Shown here: piece by piece, positions 9,313-18,074 of the stretch
Numbering within the stretch: position 1 is the first letter of the stretch
Layout: every line of letters begins with the position of its first letter
Origin: Gammaproteobacteria bacterium
GTDB taxonomy: Bacteria > Pseudomonadota > Gammaproteobacteria > UBA6429 > Thiohalophilaceae
Assembly (NCBI GenBank): GCA_030148325.1
Contig: JASBTR010000100.1
Location: 1 to 40,630 of the forward strand
Direction: 5' to 3'
DNA length: 40,630 nucleotides
Notes under the pieces: generated by a model
Told to the model about the DNA's origin: nothing
What the model saw: the letters and a program-made list of their open reading frames with translations, nothing else
Database searches by the model: none
Position numbers and translations under genes: made by a program

Positions 9313-9377
9313 GCCACAGATTTACGTATATTTATTTTTTTAATTCAAGTGCTTAGACAAACACTGACAGAAGTAAA

Positions 9378-9393
9378 TGTTTTATTTCCGACA
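9378..9393. promoter_or_regulatory. NifA upstream activator site
   Basis: TGT-TTTATTTCCG-ACA matches TGT-N10-ACA exactly, centred about 100 bp upstream of the predicted iscA start, a normal NifA distance. It also lies about 50 bp before the divergent gene at 9439, but I find no sigma54 promoter facing that gene. Confidence 0.8.
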
Positions 9394-9438
9394 AAATGAG
9401 CGCTCAGCTCTGGTTATAAACGCGACAAAGGAGTCCCT

Positions 9439-9696
9439 ATGAAACTCGAACAACTCGAACCCGGTGATGCCATCTATGCCACGGCGCATATTTACAATGA
9501 TGGCAGTATCCCGGAACTCCCGGAGGGCGCCTTGCTCGCCGAACCCGGCACCCGGGGTCTGCTGGTCCAGATCGGTCACCTCGAAGAAGCCCCGCAACGC
9601 AATGTCTTTCTGGTACGCTTTGAAGACAAAGATGTGAACCTGGGCCCGCCCACCGGTTGCTGGGCGGAGGAACTGAGCGCCAGCATGCCAACGTAA
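9439..9696 (+). CDS. Small NifZ-domain protein
   Basis: 85 residues that look like one NifZ-family domain: GDAIYATAHIYNDGSIPELP, GALLAEPGTRGLLVQIGH, FLVRFEDKDVNLGPPTGCW. AAGGAG precedes the ATG. It is divergent from iscA and is followed 27 bp later by the SagB-like gene in the same frame, so the two are probably cotranscribed. By family it may assist MoFe-protein assembly, but its division of labour with the full NifZ at 3473 is unknown. No signal peptide. Confidence 0.8.
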   Translation: MKLEQLEPGDAIYATAHIYNDGSIPELPEGALLAEPGTRGLLVQIGHLEEAPQRNVFLVRFEDKDVNLGPPTGCWAEELSASMPT

Positions 9697-9723
9697 AGAC
9701 CCGGTTCAAGTGCGTCTCGTCCC

Positions 9724-11409
9724 GTGAACGCTGATACTATACGCGCCTACCACCAACGCACCCGCCACCGGCTGGGCGCCTACGCCCGCGGCCCGGAGTA
9801 TCTCGACTGGGATAACCAGCCGGATCCCTTCCGGCGCTTCGCCGGAGCGGAAGTGGTGAGACTGCCGTTGAGCGGTGAGCAACGGGAACACAGCGCCTGG
9901 AACCTGAGCGGACTCGCCCGCCTGCTGGAACTGTCCATGGGACTATCGGCCTGGAAGCAGTTCGGCCCGGATCGCTGGGCGCTGCGCTGTAATCCGTCCA
10001 GTGGCAACCTGCATCCCACCGAGACCTACCTGGTCTCCCGCGGCATGGCCGGGCTGGAGGATGGTATCTATCACTATGCGCCGCGCGAACATGCACTGGA
10101 ACGGCGGGCCCGCCTCTCTGGCGAGGGTCCACCACTATGCCTGATTGGCCTCTCCAGCATCGTCTGGCGCGAGGCCTGGAAATACGGCGAACGCGCCCTG
10201 CGCTATGTACAGCTGGATGTGGGCCATGCCCTGGGCGCGCTACGCTATGCCGCCGCAGTCAATGGCTGGGGACTGTGTATCGAACCAGTCAGTGATGCCG
10301 ACATCGCCAGCCTGCTGGGATTGAACCGTTGCGCGGATTTCACAGATGCCGAAGCGGAACAAGCTGACTTATTGCTGCAAGTCTTCCCTGATCAAGCTGC
10401 ACCATTGGACAGCTTGCCCCGGGGATGTGACTGGCAAGGCCAGGCCAATGCCCTGGGTGGTGACCCCTGCCTGCACTGGCCGGTGATCGACCAGGCGCTG
10501 GCTGCCATCGAATCCCATGACCCACCGGAGGCTTTCCGCCAGCGGACTGAACCACGTCCGCTGCAAGCCCAACCGAAACTAGAGGGCCTGATCCGTCAGC
10601 GCCGCAGTGCACAGTCCTTTATCGGCAAGCAAAGCACCCTCCCGGCCAATGCCTTCTTCGCCATCCTGGGCGCACTGCTCCCGGAAACAAATCCACTCCC
10701 CTGGGATCTCCTGCCCTGGCCACCGCGCCTGCACCCGGTGTTGTTCGTACACCGGGTCGAAGGTCTGCCACCGGGCCTCTATGCCTTGCCCCGCCGTGAC
10801 CCTGCCCGCGATTTAATGCAGGCGGCCATGAGCAATGACTTTGACTGGCAACGTCCCGCCGCCTGCCCTGAATCCTTGCCCCTGTACCGGCTGGCGCAAG
10901 GCGACATGCGCAAGATCGCGCGTACACTTTCTTGTCATCAGGAAATCGCCTCGGCGGGCAGTTTCAGCCTGGCCATGCTGGCGGAATTCGAGCAGACACT
11001 GGAGGAATCCGGCGCAGTCGGCTGGCGGCACCTGCACTGGGAGGCCGGCCTGCTCGGCCAGGTACTCTATATCGAGGCCGAAAAGGCCGGCCTGCGCGGC
11101 ACCGGCATCGGCTGCTTCTTCGACGACAGCGACCATCAGACCCTGGGCCTGGCCGACACCCGACTGCAAAGCCTGTATCACTTTACTGTCGGCTATCCGC
11201 GGGACGACCCCCGCCTGCAAACCCTGCCGCCCTATGCACATCTGGGCACACCTGAACGAGATCCGAGCAATGATGAAACATGCACAGGAGCTGGAGCGCC
11301 TGCGCACCGCCATCGCCGCCATCGTCAGCGAACGCGAAGCACTGAAACAGCAACTGGAACGAGGCAGTGTATCCCCGGCAAAGGGGCTGCACCAGCTGGA
11401 GAAAATTGA
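9724..11409 (+). CDS. Tandem nitroreductase-fold protein, SagB/ThcOx-like
   Basis: 561 codons from a GTG start; no ATG is available near the conserved N-terminus. It has two copies of the nitroreductase (FMN oxidoreductase) fold. The first, about residues 40-230, contains RCNPSSGNLHPTETYLVS; the second, about 285-510, contains RQRRSAQSFIGKQ and ends HFTVGYPRDDPRLQTLPPY. SagB relatives oxidise azolines in RiPP pathways, but no cyclodehydratase or precursor gene is near. Similar genes occur beside nif loci, so a redox role in nitrogen fixation is plausible but unproven. The last 47 residues are basic, overlap the next gene and look like out-of-frame translation. Confidence 0.82.
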   Translation: MNADTIRAYHQRTRHRLGAYARGPEYLDWDNQPDPFRRFAGAEVVRLPLSGEQREHSAWNLSGLARLLELSMGLSAWKQFGPDRWALRCNPSSGNLHPTETYLVSRGMAGLEDGIYHYAPREHALERRARLSGEGPPLCLIGLSSIVWREAWKYGERALRYVQLDVGHALGALRYAAAVNGWGLCIEPVSDADIASLLGLNRCADFTDAEAEQADLLLQVFPDQAAPLDSLPRGCDWQGQANALGGDPCLHWPVIDQALAAIESHDPPEAFRQRTEPRPLQAQPKLEGLIRQRRSAQSFIGKQSTLPANAFFAILGALLPETNPLPWDLLPWPPRLHPVLFVHRVEGLPPGLYALPRRDPARDLMQAAMSNDFDWQRPAACPESLPLYRLAQGDMRKIARTLSCHQEIASAGSFSLAMLAEFEQTLEESGAVGWRHLHWEAGLLGQVLYIEAEKAGLRGTGIGCFFDDSDHQTLGLADTRLQSLYHFTVGYPRDDPRLQTLPPYAHLGTPERDPSNDETCTGAGAPAHRHRRHRQRTRSTETATGTRQCIPGKGAAPAGEN

Positions 11410-11482
11410 CGCGAAGCTGTCAGAACTGGACAGCCGCTTCAAACAGTTGTGGGATCGTGCAAACCCACAGATAACACGTTGA
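11270..11482 (+). CDS. Small coiled-coil protein of unknown function
   Basis: 70 residues, almost entirely a charged heptad-type helix (ELERLRTAIAAIVSEREALK, KIDAKLSELDSRFKQLWDRA). It begins inside the SagB-like reading frame and overlaps it by 140 bp in another frame. Codon use and amino-acid pattern favour this frame over the SagB tail in the overlap. No strong ribosome-binding site is seen, so translation may be coupled. The function is unknown. Confidence 0.6.
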   Translation: MMKHAQELERLRTAIAAIVSEREALKQQLERGSVSPAKGLHQLEKIDAKLSELDSRFKQLWDRANPQITR

Positions 11483-11498
11483 ACCTATACAATCGATA

Positions 11499-11587
11499 CA
11501 TATAGTCACCTGCGTGTATAGATAATTCATATTTTGTTGACATATACGGAACGCATATACAGAAACCAGCTTCTTTTTCTACATATA
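11499..11587. repeat. Four CATATA motifs in the AT-rich hsdR leader
   Basis: CATATA occurs at 11499, 11541, 11554 and 11582, mostly as CATATAC, within a strongly AT-rich 150-bp gap between GC-rich genes. A TATAAT hexamer at 11608-11613 could be the hsdR -10 box. The spaced repeats may be operator half-sites for control of restriction gene expression; this is inference. Confidence 0.4.
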
Positions 11588-11632
11588 CTCAAGTGGTATG
11601 CTTAACACTATAATAAACAAAAGAAATAATAC

Positions 11633-14188
11633 ATGGCAGCCAAAGAGGCCAAAGCCCGCATCAAGATCAACAAGCTTCTGGAAGCGTCCGGCTGGCGTTT
11701 CTTTGACGAGAAGGGCGGCAAGGCCAATGTTGTGCTGGAACCCAATGTCAAGCTGACCAGGGAACTGGTTGATGAGCTGGGCGAAAACTTCGAAACCACC
11801 AGTAATGGTTTTATCGACTTCCTGCTGCTCGATGAGCAGGGCTACCCGCTGGTGGTGCTGGAGGCCAAGGCAGAAGACAAGAATCCGCTGATCGGCAAGG
11901 AGCAGGCCCGCAAATACGCCAGGTCCCAGAACTGCCGCTTCGTCATCCTCTCCAACGGCAATCTCCACTATTTCTGGGACCTGGAGCAAGGCAACCCACA
12001 CATTATTACCCGCTTTCCAGGCCCTGACTCCATCAAGGGTTATCACCACTTCCAGCCCAACCCTGACCGGCTCATTAAGGAAATGGTGTCAAAGGACTAT
12101 ATCGCCCTGACCCAGCTCCCCAACTATGCAGACGAAGCTGGCTGGAAGAACCCTGAAGAACGACCTGCCTTCATCCAGAAAAACCGCCTGCGTTTTCTGC
12201 GCGACTACCAAAAGCGTGCCGTCCACGCGATACAGGATGCAGTGGCCGAGGGCAAGAGCCGCTTTCTGTTTGAGATGGCCACCGGCACCGGCAAGACCCT
12301 CACTGCCGCCGCCGTCATCAAACTCTTCCTGCGCACCGGCAACGCCCGTCGGGTGCTGTTTCTGGTGGATCGGCTGGAGCTGGAAGACCAGGCCAACAAG
12401 GCCTTCACCTTCCTGCTGAAGAACGACTTTACCTCGCTCATCTACAAGGAGCGCCGCGACGACTGGCGCAAGGCGGAGATCGTCGTTACCACGGTGCAGT
12501 CGCTGCTGTTCAACGACAAATACAAGCGCCTGTTCTCGCCCACCGATTTCGACCTGGTAATCTCGGACGAATCCCACCGCTCCATCGGCGGCAATGCGCG
12601 CGCCGTGTTCGAGTATTTCGTCGGCTACAAGCTGGGCCTGACGGCGACGCCTAAGGATTATTTGAAGAAATTCGACGCCGCGAATCCCACCACGCGCGAT
12701 CCCCGCGAGCTGGAACGCCGCATGCTGCTCGACACCTACCGCACCTTCGGCTGCGAATCGGGCGAGCCCACCTTCCGCTATTCGCTGCTGGATGGCGTCA
12801 AGGATGGCTTCCTCATCAACCCGGTGGTGGTGGATGCCCGCACCGACATTACCACCCAACTGCTGTCGGATGAAGGCTATGCGGTGCTCGCGCCCAGCGA
12901 GGGCGAAGAAGATGCCGAACAGACCTTTTACCACAAGGACTTCGAGAAGAAGTTCTTCTCCGATGCCACTAACCGGCTCTTCTGCGAGACCCTGCTCAAG
13001 AACGCCCTGCGCGACCCCATCAGCGGCGAGATCGGCAAGATGATCGTTTTCTCGGTCAGCCAGAATCACGCTGCAAAACTGACCCAGATCCTCAACGAAC
13101 TGGACGACCAGATGTTCCCCGGCAAGTACCAGTCCGACTTTGCCGTACAGGTCACCTCGCTGATCCCCGAGGCCCAGCAGTACACCATCAACTTCACCAA
13201 CAACAATCTGATGGGCTCGGCCAATTTCATGGCGAGCTACCGCACCAGCAAGGCGCGGGTCTGCGTCACCGTGGGCATGATGACCACGGGCTACGACTGC
13301 CCGGACCTGCTCAACCTGGCCCTGATGCGTCCGGTCTTCTCACCCCAGGACTTCGTGCAGATCAAAGGGCGGGGCACCCGCAAGCACGATTTCGTCGAGG
13401 AGCTTTTCGACCCCGAGCTGAAGGAGCAGATCGGCAGCCGGGAAAAGACCCGCTACAAGCTGTTCGACTTCTTCGCCAACTGCGAATATTTCGAGGAGAC
13501 ATTCGATTACGACGAGGTGTTGCAACTGCCGCGCCCGACCCAGGGCAATGGGGGTGGCGAAGGGCCAGAACCACCGCCGCCCCCGCCACCTGGCGGCACC
13601 TACGAACACACCGGCAGCGACCTGATCGCCTCTTTCGGTGAACACCCGGTCGGCGAAGAGGGCATGAAGATCGACCGCATGTTCTTCAACAAGTTTGAAG
13701 ACACGGCCAGGGAAGATGACAGCCTCAAGGCGCTGATCGACTTAGAACGCTGGGACCAGGCCATCGAGTACGTCCACACCCACCTGTTCGACAAGCCCGA
13801 GGAATACTTCAACCTCGACAAGCTGCGCCGTGCTGCCGGGGTGGATCGCCGCCTCAGCCTGCGCGAGATTCTGGAGAAGGTCTTCGGCCTCATCACCGGC
13901 TTCAAGTCGAAGGACGAGTTGCTGGAAGACGAGTTCGACAAACTCCTGCTCGACCTTTCCCCGGCGGAACTGGAACAGCACGCCGACGCCATCGTCGCCC
14001 TCAAGAACTACTTCAAGGCCTACGCCACCGACAGCCGCCTGCGCGACATTATCGAGCACAAACGCTTCACCGAGCTGAACGTCAATCCCGGCTTCAGCAT
14101 GGCCGACTTCAAGGCGGTGCCACCCGAATGGCGCGACCGCATCCCCGATTACATCAAGGACTACCTGTCCCTGAACCAGTTCATGTAA
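11633..14188 (+). CDS. hsdR: Type I restriction enzyme, R subunit
   Basis: 851 residues. Order of domains: N-terminal PD-(D/E)xK nuclease (GFIDFLLLDEQG, then LVVLEAKAEDKNP, about residues 55-85), SF2 helicase with Walker A ATGTGKT (about 216-222) and a DESH box (VISDESHRSI, about 309-318), helicase C-terminal part with GRGTRKHDF (about 577), a proline-rich linker near 645, and a C-terminal EcoEI-type helical domain. It cleaves DNA that lacks the methylation laid down by the HsdM-HsdS partner at 14751. It is the first gene of an island on the opposite strand to the flanking nif operons. Confidence 0.93.
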   Translation: MAAKEAKARIKINKLLEASGWRFFDEKGGKANVVLEPNVKLTRELVDELGENFETTSNGFIDFLLLDEQGYPLVVLEAKAEDKNPLIGKEQARKYARSQNCRFVILSNGNLHYFWDLEQGNPHIITRFPGPDSIKGYHHFQPNPDRLIKEMVSKDYIALTQLPNYADEAGWKNPEERPAFIQKNRLRFLRDYQKRAVHAIQDAVAEGKSRFLFEMATGTGKTLTAAAVIKLFLRTGNARRVLFLVDRLELEDQANKAFTFLLKNDFTSLIYKERRDDWRKAEIVVTTVQSLLFNDKYKRLFSPTDFDLVISDESHRSIGGNARAVFEYFVGYKLGLTATPKDYLKKFDAANPTTRDPRELERRMLLDTYRTFGCESGEPTFRYSLLDGVKDGFLINPVVVDARTDITTQLLSDEGYAVLAPSEGEEDAEQTFYHKDFEKKFFSDATNRLFCETLLKNALRDPISGEIGKMIVFSVSQNHAAKLTQILNELDDQMFPGKYQSDFAVQVTSLIPEAQQYTINFTNNNLMGSANFMASYRTSKARVCVTVGMMTTGYDCPDLLNLALMRPVFSPQDFVQIKGRGTRKHDFVEELFDPELKEQIGSREKTRYKLFDFFANCEYFEETFDYDEVLQLPRPTQGNGGGEGPEPPPPPPPGGTYEHTGSDLIASFGEHPVGEEGMKIDRMFFNKFEDTAREDDSLKALIDLERWDQAIEYVHTHLFDKPEEYFNLDKLRRAAGVDRRLSLREILEKVFGLITGFKSKDELLEDEFDKLLLDLSPAELEQHADAIVALKNYFKAYATDSRLRDIIEHKRFTELNVNPGFSMADFKAVPPEWRDRIPDYIKDYLSLNQFM

Positions 14189-14204
14189 AAACACGGAGGT
14201 TTGA

Positions 14205-14741
14205 ATGAACAAGAAGACAAAGCCGGCTGTGCCGGCCATCCAGATCGAGCGTCACATCCTGCTGATTCGGGGTGAAAAGGTGATGCTGGACGCTGATCTT
14301 GCCACGCTTTATGAGGTGGAAACCCGGGTACTGGTGCAGGCGGTAAAACGCAATATCGAGCGCTTTCCCGCCGATTTCATGTTCCAGCTCAGCAAGCAGG
14401 AATTCGACCACTTGAGATCACAGACTGTGACCTCAAGCTGGGGCGGCCGCCGCTACCCGCCCTATGCTTTCACCGAACAGGGCGTGGCCATGCTCTCCAG
14501 CGCATTGCGCAGCAAGCGCGCCGTGCAGGTCAATGTGGAGATCATGCGCGCCTTCGTGCGCCTGCGCCGGATGCTGGAGGGCAACAAGGCGCTGGCGAAA
14601 AAACTCGACGAACTGGAACAGAAATACGATGAGCAGTTCAGAATCGTCTTCGACGCCATCCGCCAGCTCATGACACAGCCCGATCCAAAGCAGAAAAGGC
14701 CCATCGGCTTTATCTGGAATGACGACAACAAAAAAGAGTAA
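14205..14741 (+). CDS. ORF6N (KilA-N-like) domain protein
   Basis: 178 residues with an N-terminal ORF6N domain: [57 protein letters not shown]. The C-terminus is a coiled coil ([20 protein letters not shown]). ORF6N domains are putative DNA-binding modules from phages and are often found between type I restriction genes. A GGAGG site precedes the ATG, and the gene is 16 bp after hsdR and 9 bp before hsdMS, so it belongs to the same operon. A regulatory or anti-phage accessory role is inferred. Confidence 0.88.
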   Translation: MNKKTKPAVPAIQIERHILLIRGEKVMLDADLATLYEVETRVLVQAVKRNIERFPADFMFQLSKQEFDHLRSQTVTSSWGGRRYPPYAFTEQGVAMLSSALRSKRAVQVNVEIMRAFVRLRRMLEGNKALAKKLDELEQKYDEQFRIVFDAIRQLMTQPDPKQKRPIGFIWNDDNKKE

Positions 14742-14750
14742 CCAAACCTT

Positions 14751-17288
14751 ATGCTGGATACCGAAACCAAACGCCGCATCGACACCTGCCGCGATATCCT
14801 CGTCGGCAAGGTGCCCGACCCCAAGTCCCAGGTCGAGCAGATCACCATCGCCCTGATCTACAAGTTCATGGACGACATGGACGCCGAGGCCGAGGAACTG
14901 GGCGGCGAGCGCAGCTTCTTCACCGGCGAGTTCGCCCGTTACGGCTGGTCGAAGCTCATGGCCCCCGGTCTGGGCGGTCACGAGATGCTGAGCCTCTACG
15001 CCGAGGCCATCCAGCGCATGAACGAGAACCCCGGCATCCCGCCCCTGTTCCGCGACATCTTCAAGAACGCCTTCCTGCCCTACCGCGACCCGGAGACCCT
15101 GCGCAGCTTCCTCAAGGAGATCAACAGCTTCAGCTACGACCACTCCGAGCGCCTGGGCGACGCCTTCGAGTACCTGCTCTCGGTGCTGGGCAGCCAGGGC
15201 GAGGCCGGGCAGTTCCGCACCCCGCGCCACATCATCGACTTCATGGTGGAGATCATCGACCCGAAAAAGGACGAGACCATTCTCGACCCCGCCTGCGGCA
15301 CGGCGGGTTTTCTCATCTCCTCCTACAAACACATCCTCAAGCACAACAGCAAGGAATACCGCGAGCAGCAGGACCGCGAGGCCTACGACGAGAAAGGCGT
15401 CGCCATCGAGGAGCTGCCCATCGATAACCCCCAGCACTACAGCGGCGACCTGCTCACCCCGGACGACCGCAAGCGCCTGGCCGAGAACATCCGCGGCTAC
15501 GACATCTCGCCCGACATGGTGCGCCTGTCATTGGTCAATCTGTACCTGCACGGCTTCACCGACCCGCACATCGAGGAGTACGACACCCTTACCTCCGACG
15601 AGAAGTGGAACGAACTGGCCGACGTGATTCTCGCCAATCCGCCGTTCATGTCGCCGAAAGGCGGCATCAAGCCCCACAAACGCTTCTCGGTACAGTCCAA
15701 GCGCTCCGAGGTGCTGTTCGTCGATTACATCGCCGAACACCTCACCCCCAACGGTCGCGCCGCCGTGGTCGTGCCCGAGGGCATCATCTTCCAGAGCCAG
15801 ACCGCCTACAAACAACTGCGCGAAATGCTGGTGAAGGGCTACCTGGTGGCGGTCATATCGCTGCCTGCCGGGGTCTTCAATCCCTACAGCGGCGTCAAGA
15901 CCTCCATCCTGGTGATAGACAAGCGCCTGGCCAAACAGTGCGACGAGGTGCTGTTCGTCAAGATCGAAAACGACGGTTTCAACCTCGGGGCGCAGCGCCG
16001 GCCGATCGACAGGAACGACCTGCCCGGGGCGGTGCGGGTGGTGAAGGCGTTTCTGCAACAGGGTGAGGTGGCCGAGCACCGTAATGTGCTGGCGGTGAGC
16101 CGGGAACGGATTGGGGAGGATGCGGAATGGAATCTGAGCGTTGATAGATATGTTATTACTCAGGCCCTAAAGTCTGACCATCCTATGGTTAAGCTTGGCG
16201 AGCTATTTGACGATCTGAAAATCGGCGGTACCCCACCGAGGAAAAATGAAGAGTATTTTGGCGGTGGTATTCCTTGGGTTTCTATCAAGGACATGGAAAA
16301 CCAGAGGATCATAACAAAAACAAAAGAAACACTTACCCCGGAGGGTGTCAAAAACTCAAACTGTAAACTAATAAAAGCTGGCTCTCTTCTTATGAGCTTC
16401 AAATTGACAGTAGGCCGAACGTCATTTGCGGGAATTGATCTTTACACCAACGAAGCCATCATTGCATTTGAACAGAACGATAAGGTGGATTTGCAATATC
16501 TGTCATATATGTTGCCTGCCGCTGTTAACCAAGATCCAAGTGCAAATGTCTTTAATGCAAAGAGTCTTAACAAGGCGAAGATCAAGCAGCTTGTTATCCC
16601 CCTCCCACCCCTGGAAGTACAAAAGGAGATCGTGGCGGAGATCGAGGGGTGTCAGAAGATCATCGACGGTGCCCGCCAGGTGGTCGAAAACTACCAGCCC
16701 CGCATCCCCATCCACCCCGACTGGCCGATGGTGGAGTTGGGGGATGTCTGTAACATCGTTCGCGGTAGCTCCCCTCGACCGAAAGGTGATCCAAAATACT
16801 ATGGTGGCCCGATCCCACGCCTGATGGTCGCTGACATAACCCGTGATGGTATGTATGCGACTCCGCAAATAGATTCGTTGACAGAGGAAGGAGCGAAGAA
16901 AAGTCGCCCAATGGACAAAGGATCAGTCATCATCACAGTGAGCGGTAATCCGGGATTACCAACGATATTGGCAACTGATGCATGCATACATGACGGATTT
17001 GTGGGCTTGAGGGAGCTTGATGAAAAAGTTGTTCCTGAATACCTCTACTATTCATTGCTTGCCAATCATGCCGCGCATGGTGCGCAGTCCGTGGGAGCTG
17101 TTTTCAAAAACCTGACTACGCATCAAATCCGAGAATTCAAGGTTGCACTTCCATCCAAGGATGTACAGCAGGAAATTGTCGAAGATATCCAAGGCGAGCA
17201 ACATCTGGTCGATGCCAACAAAGAACTGATCCAACTCTTCGAGAAAAAGATCAAACAGACCATCAACCGTGTCTGGGGTGAGGGATGA
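14751..17288 (+). CDS. hsdMS: Type I restriction-modification methylase-specificity fusion (HsdM-HsdS)
   Basis: 845 residues. The N-terminal 460 or so form HsdM: helical region, SAM-binding DPACGTAGF (near 178) and the N6-adenine catalytic NPPF (near 295). The remainder is a complete HsdS with two target recognition domains, about 477-650 (MVKLGELFDDLKIGGTPP) and 655-840 (MVELGDVCNIVRGSSPRP), separated by conserved helices (EVQKEIVAEIEGCQKIIDGA). M and S are usually separate genes; here they are one frame. The TRD-coding DNA is visibly more AT-rich than the hsdM part, consistent with domain exchange. Confidence 0.93.
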   Translation: MLDTETKRRIDTCRDILVGKVPDPKSQVEQITIALIYKFMDDMDAEAEELGGERSFFTGEFARYGWSKLMAPGLGGHEMLSLYAEAIQRMNENPGIPPLFRDIFKNAFLPYRDPETLRSFLKEINSFSYDHSERLGDAFEYLLSVLGSQGEAGQFRTPRHIIDFMVEIIDPKKDETILDPACGTAGFLISSYKHILKHNSKEYREQQDREAYDEKGVAIEELPIDNPQHYSGDLLTPDDRKRLAENIRGYDISPDMVRLSLVNLYLHGFTDPHIEEYDTLTSDEKWNELADVILANPPFMSPKGGIKPHKRFSVQSKRSEVLFVDYIAEHLTPNGRAAVVVPEGIIFQSQTAYKQLREMLVKGYLVAVISLPAGVFNPYSGVKTSILVIDKRLAKQCDEVLFVKIENDGFNLGAQRRPIDRNDLPGAVRVVKAFLQQGEVAEHRNVLAVSRERIGEDAEWNLSVDRYVITQALKSDHPMVKLGELFDDLKIGGTPPRKNEEYFGGGIPWVSIKDMENQRIITKTKETLTPEGVKNSNCKLIKAGSLLMSFKLTVGRTSFAGIDLYTNEAIIAFEQNDKVDLQYLSYMLPAAVNQDPSANVFNAKSLNKAKIKQLVIPLPPLEVQKEIVAEIEGCQKIIDGARQVVENYQPRIPIHPDWPMVELGDVCNIVRGSSPRPKGDPKYYGGPIPRLMVADITRDGMYATPQIDSLTEEGAKKSRPMDKGSVIITVSGNPGLPTILATDACIHDGFVGLRELDEKVVPEYLYYSLLANHAAHGAQSVGAVFKNLTTHQIREFKVALPSKDVQQEIVEDIQGEQHLVDANKELIQLFEKKIKQTINRVWGEG

Positions 17289-17528
17289 ACCACGAAAGTC
17301 ACGAAAAGCACGAAAGGGGGAAAAGTAATTTTTCGTGTCTTTCGTGCATTTCGTGGTTAATCAATGGCTGGAAAGATATAGAGAGAAGTGACCCACCGCT
17401 TCGAGGAGAAGATCAAACAGACCATCAACCGCGTCTGGGGTGAGGAATGAACCACGAAATACACGAAAGGGGAAAAGTAATTTTTCGTGTCTTTCGTGTA
17501 TTTTGTGGTTAATCAATGGCTGGAAAGA
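17237..17528 (+). repeat. Tandem direct repeat of the hsdS 3' end plus palindrome
   Basis: Unit 1 (17237-17376) and unit 2 (17399-17528) share the last hsdS codons, an accacgaaa...tttcgtggt palindrome and the flank ttaatcaatggctggaaag. The palindromes at about 17287-17359 and 17448-17513 are imperfect hairpins of the dispersed cacgaa/ttcgtg family. After the hairpins the units diverge. The pattern indicates a past duplication or recombination at the end of the specificity gene. Confidence 0.85.
17400..17450 (+). pseudogene. Second copy of the hsdS C-terminus
   Basis: Seventeen codons read FEEKIKQTINRVWGEE and stop, nearly the same as the true end of the HsdM-HsdS fusion (FEKKIKQTINRVWGEG) at 17288. 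No start or TRD precedes it. It is most likely the leftover end of another hsdS allele. Confidence 0.8.
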
Positions 17529-17529
17529 A

Positions 17530-17664
17530 ATGGAGTCCCGCAAGGACATCGACGCCTGCCTCGCATTCGACATTAGCGCCTTTGCGGATCATGCTGACTC
17601 CGAGGCCATCAGCGATTTGTTTGATACCTTCCGGGAGTCGTATCAACCCGAGGCCGGGGACTGA
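17530..17664 (+). CDS. Small acidic hypothetical protein
   Basis: 44 codons from ATG 17530 encode an acidic, helical-looking peptide (MESRKDIDACLAFDISAFAD, then SEAISDLFDTFRESYQPEAG). It begins immediately after the second hairpin repeat unit. I do not recognise a family. The amino-acid pattern looks protein-like, but it could also be the tail of a gene lost in rearrangement. Confidence 0.35.
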   Translation: MESRKDIDACLAFDISAFADHADSEAISDLFDTFRESYQPEAGD

Positions 17665-17739
17665 CTTATTTTCGTTCAAAAATGCGTTATTTTGTGATGA
17701 AAGGTACTATGCTACTATTTTCAATGGCTCGCAAAAATT

Positions 17740-17765
17740 TGCTATACCCGTTAGCGGGTTATAAA
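17740..17765. promoter_or_regulatory. Palindrome upstream of mntA
   Basis: The sequence tatacccgttagcgggttata contains the inverted pair acccg/cgggt (17746-17750 and 17755-17759), about 20 bp before the mntA start. Toxin-antitoxin operons are often autoregulated through such operators, so this may be the control site, but it could also be a leader hairpin. Confidence 0.35.
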
Positions 17766-17780
17766 AGAAACGGTGGAATG

Positions 17781-18074
17781 ATGAACAAGCAGCAAGTGTT
17801 GAGTTTGCTGGAAAAACACAAGCCCGAGCTTGCACGGCGTTTTGGCGTGCGGGACCTGGCCTTGTTTGGTTCCACTGCTCGGGATGAGGCTGGCGAAGAA
17901 AGTGATGTGGACATTCTGGTCAGCTTCAATGGGCCTGCCACCTCTGCTCGTTATTTTGGCTTACAGTTCTACCTGGAGGATCATCTTGGCCGCCCGGTGG
18001 ATCTGGTGACCGACAAGGCGCTGCGCCCGGAGTTGCGGCCTTATGTGGATCGTGAGGCCATTCATGTCGGATAA
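17781..18074 (+). CDS. mntA: MntA-type nucleotidyltransferase antitoxin
   Basis: 97 residues from ATG 17781. It carries the minimal nucleotidyltransferase signature GS-X10-DxD: Gly30-Ser31 in LALFGSTARDE and Asp42/Asp44 in ESDVDILVSF. MntA antitoxins inactivate the HepT partner by adding AMP residues. The gene overlaps hepT by 11 bp, the usual pairing. The open frame upstream of 17778 is not family-like. Confidence 0.9.
   Translation: MNKQQVLSLLEKHKPELARRFGVRDLALFGSTARDEAGEESDVDILVSFNGPATSARYFGLQFYLEDHLGRPVDLVTDKALRPELRPYVDREAIHVG

Noticed and set aside
9394-9438. Sigma54 promoter facing the NifZ-like gene at 9439
   Set aside because: No TGG-N10-GC arrangement with TTGC was found on the plus strand, although the NifA site is close by.
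12089-13069. 326-codon minus-strand frame opposite hsdR
   Set aside because: Antisense shadow caused by GC-rich codon use in hsdR.
17287-17513. Possible CRISPR array at the cacgaa repeats
   Set aside because: There are only two units, each with internal symmetry and part of hsdS, with no regular spacers and no cas genes.
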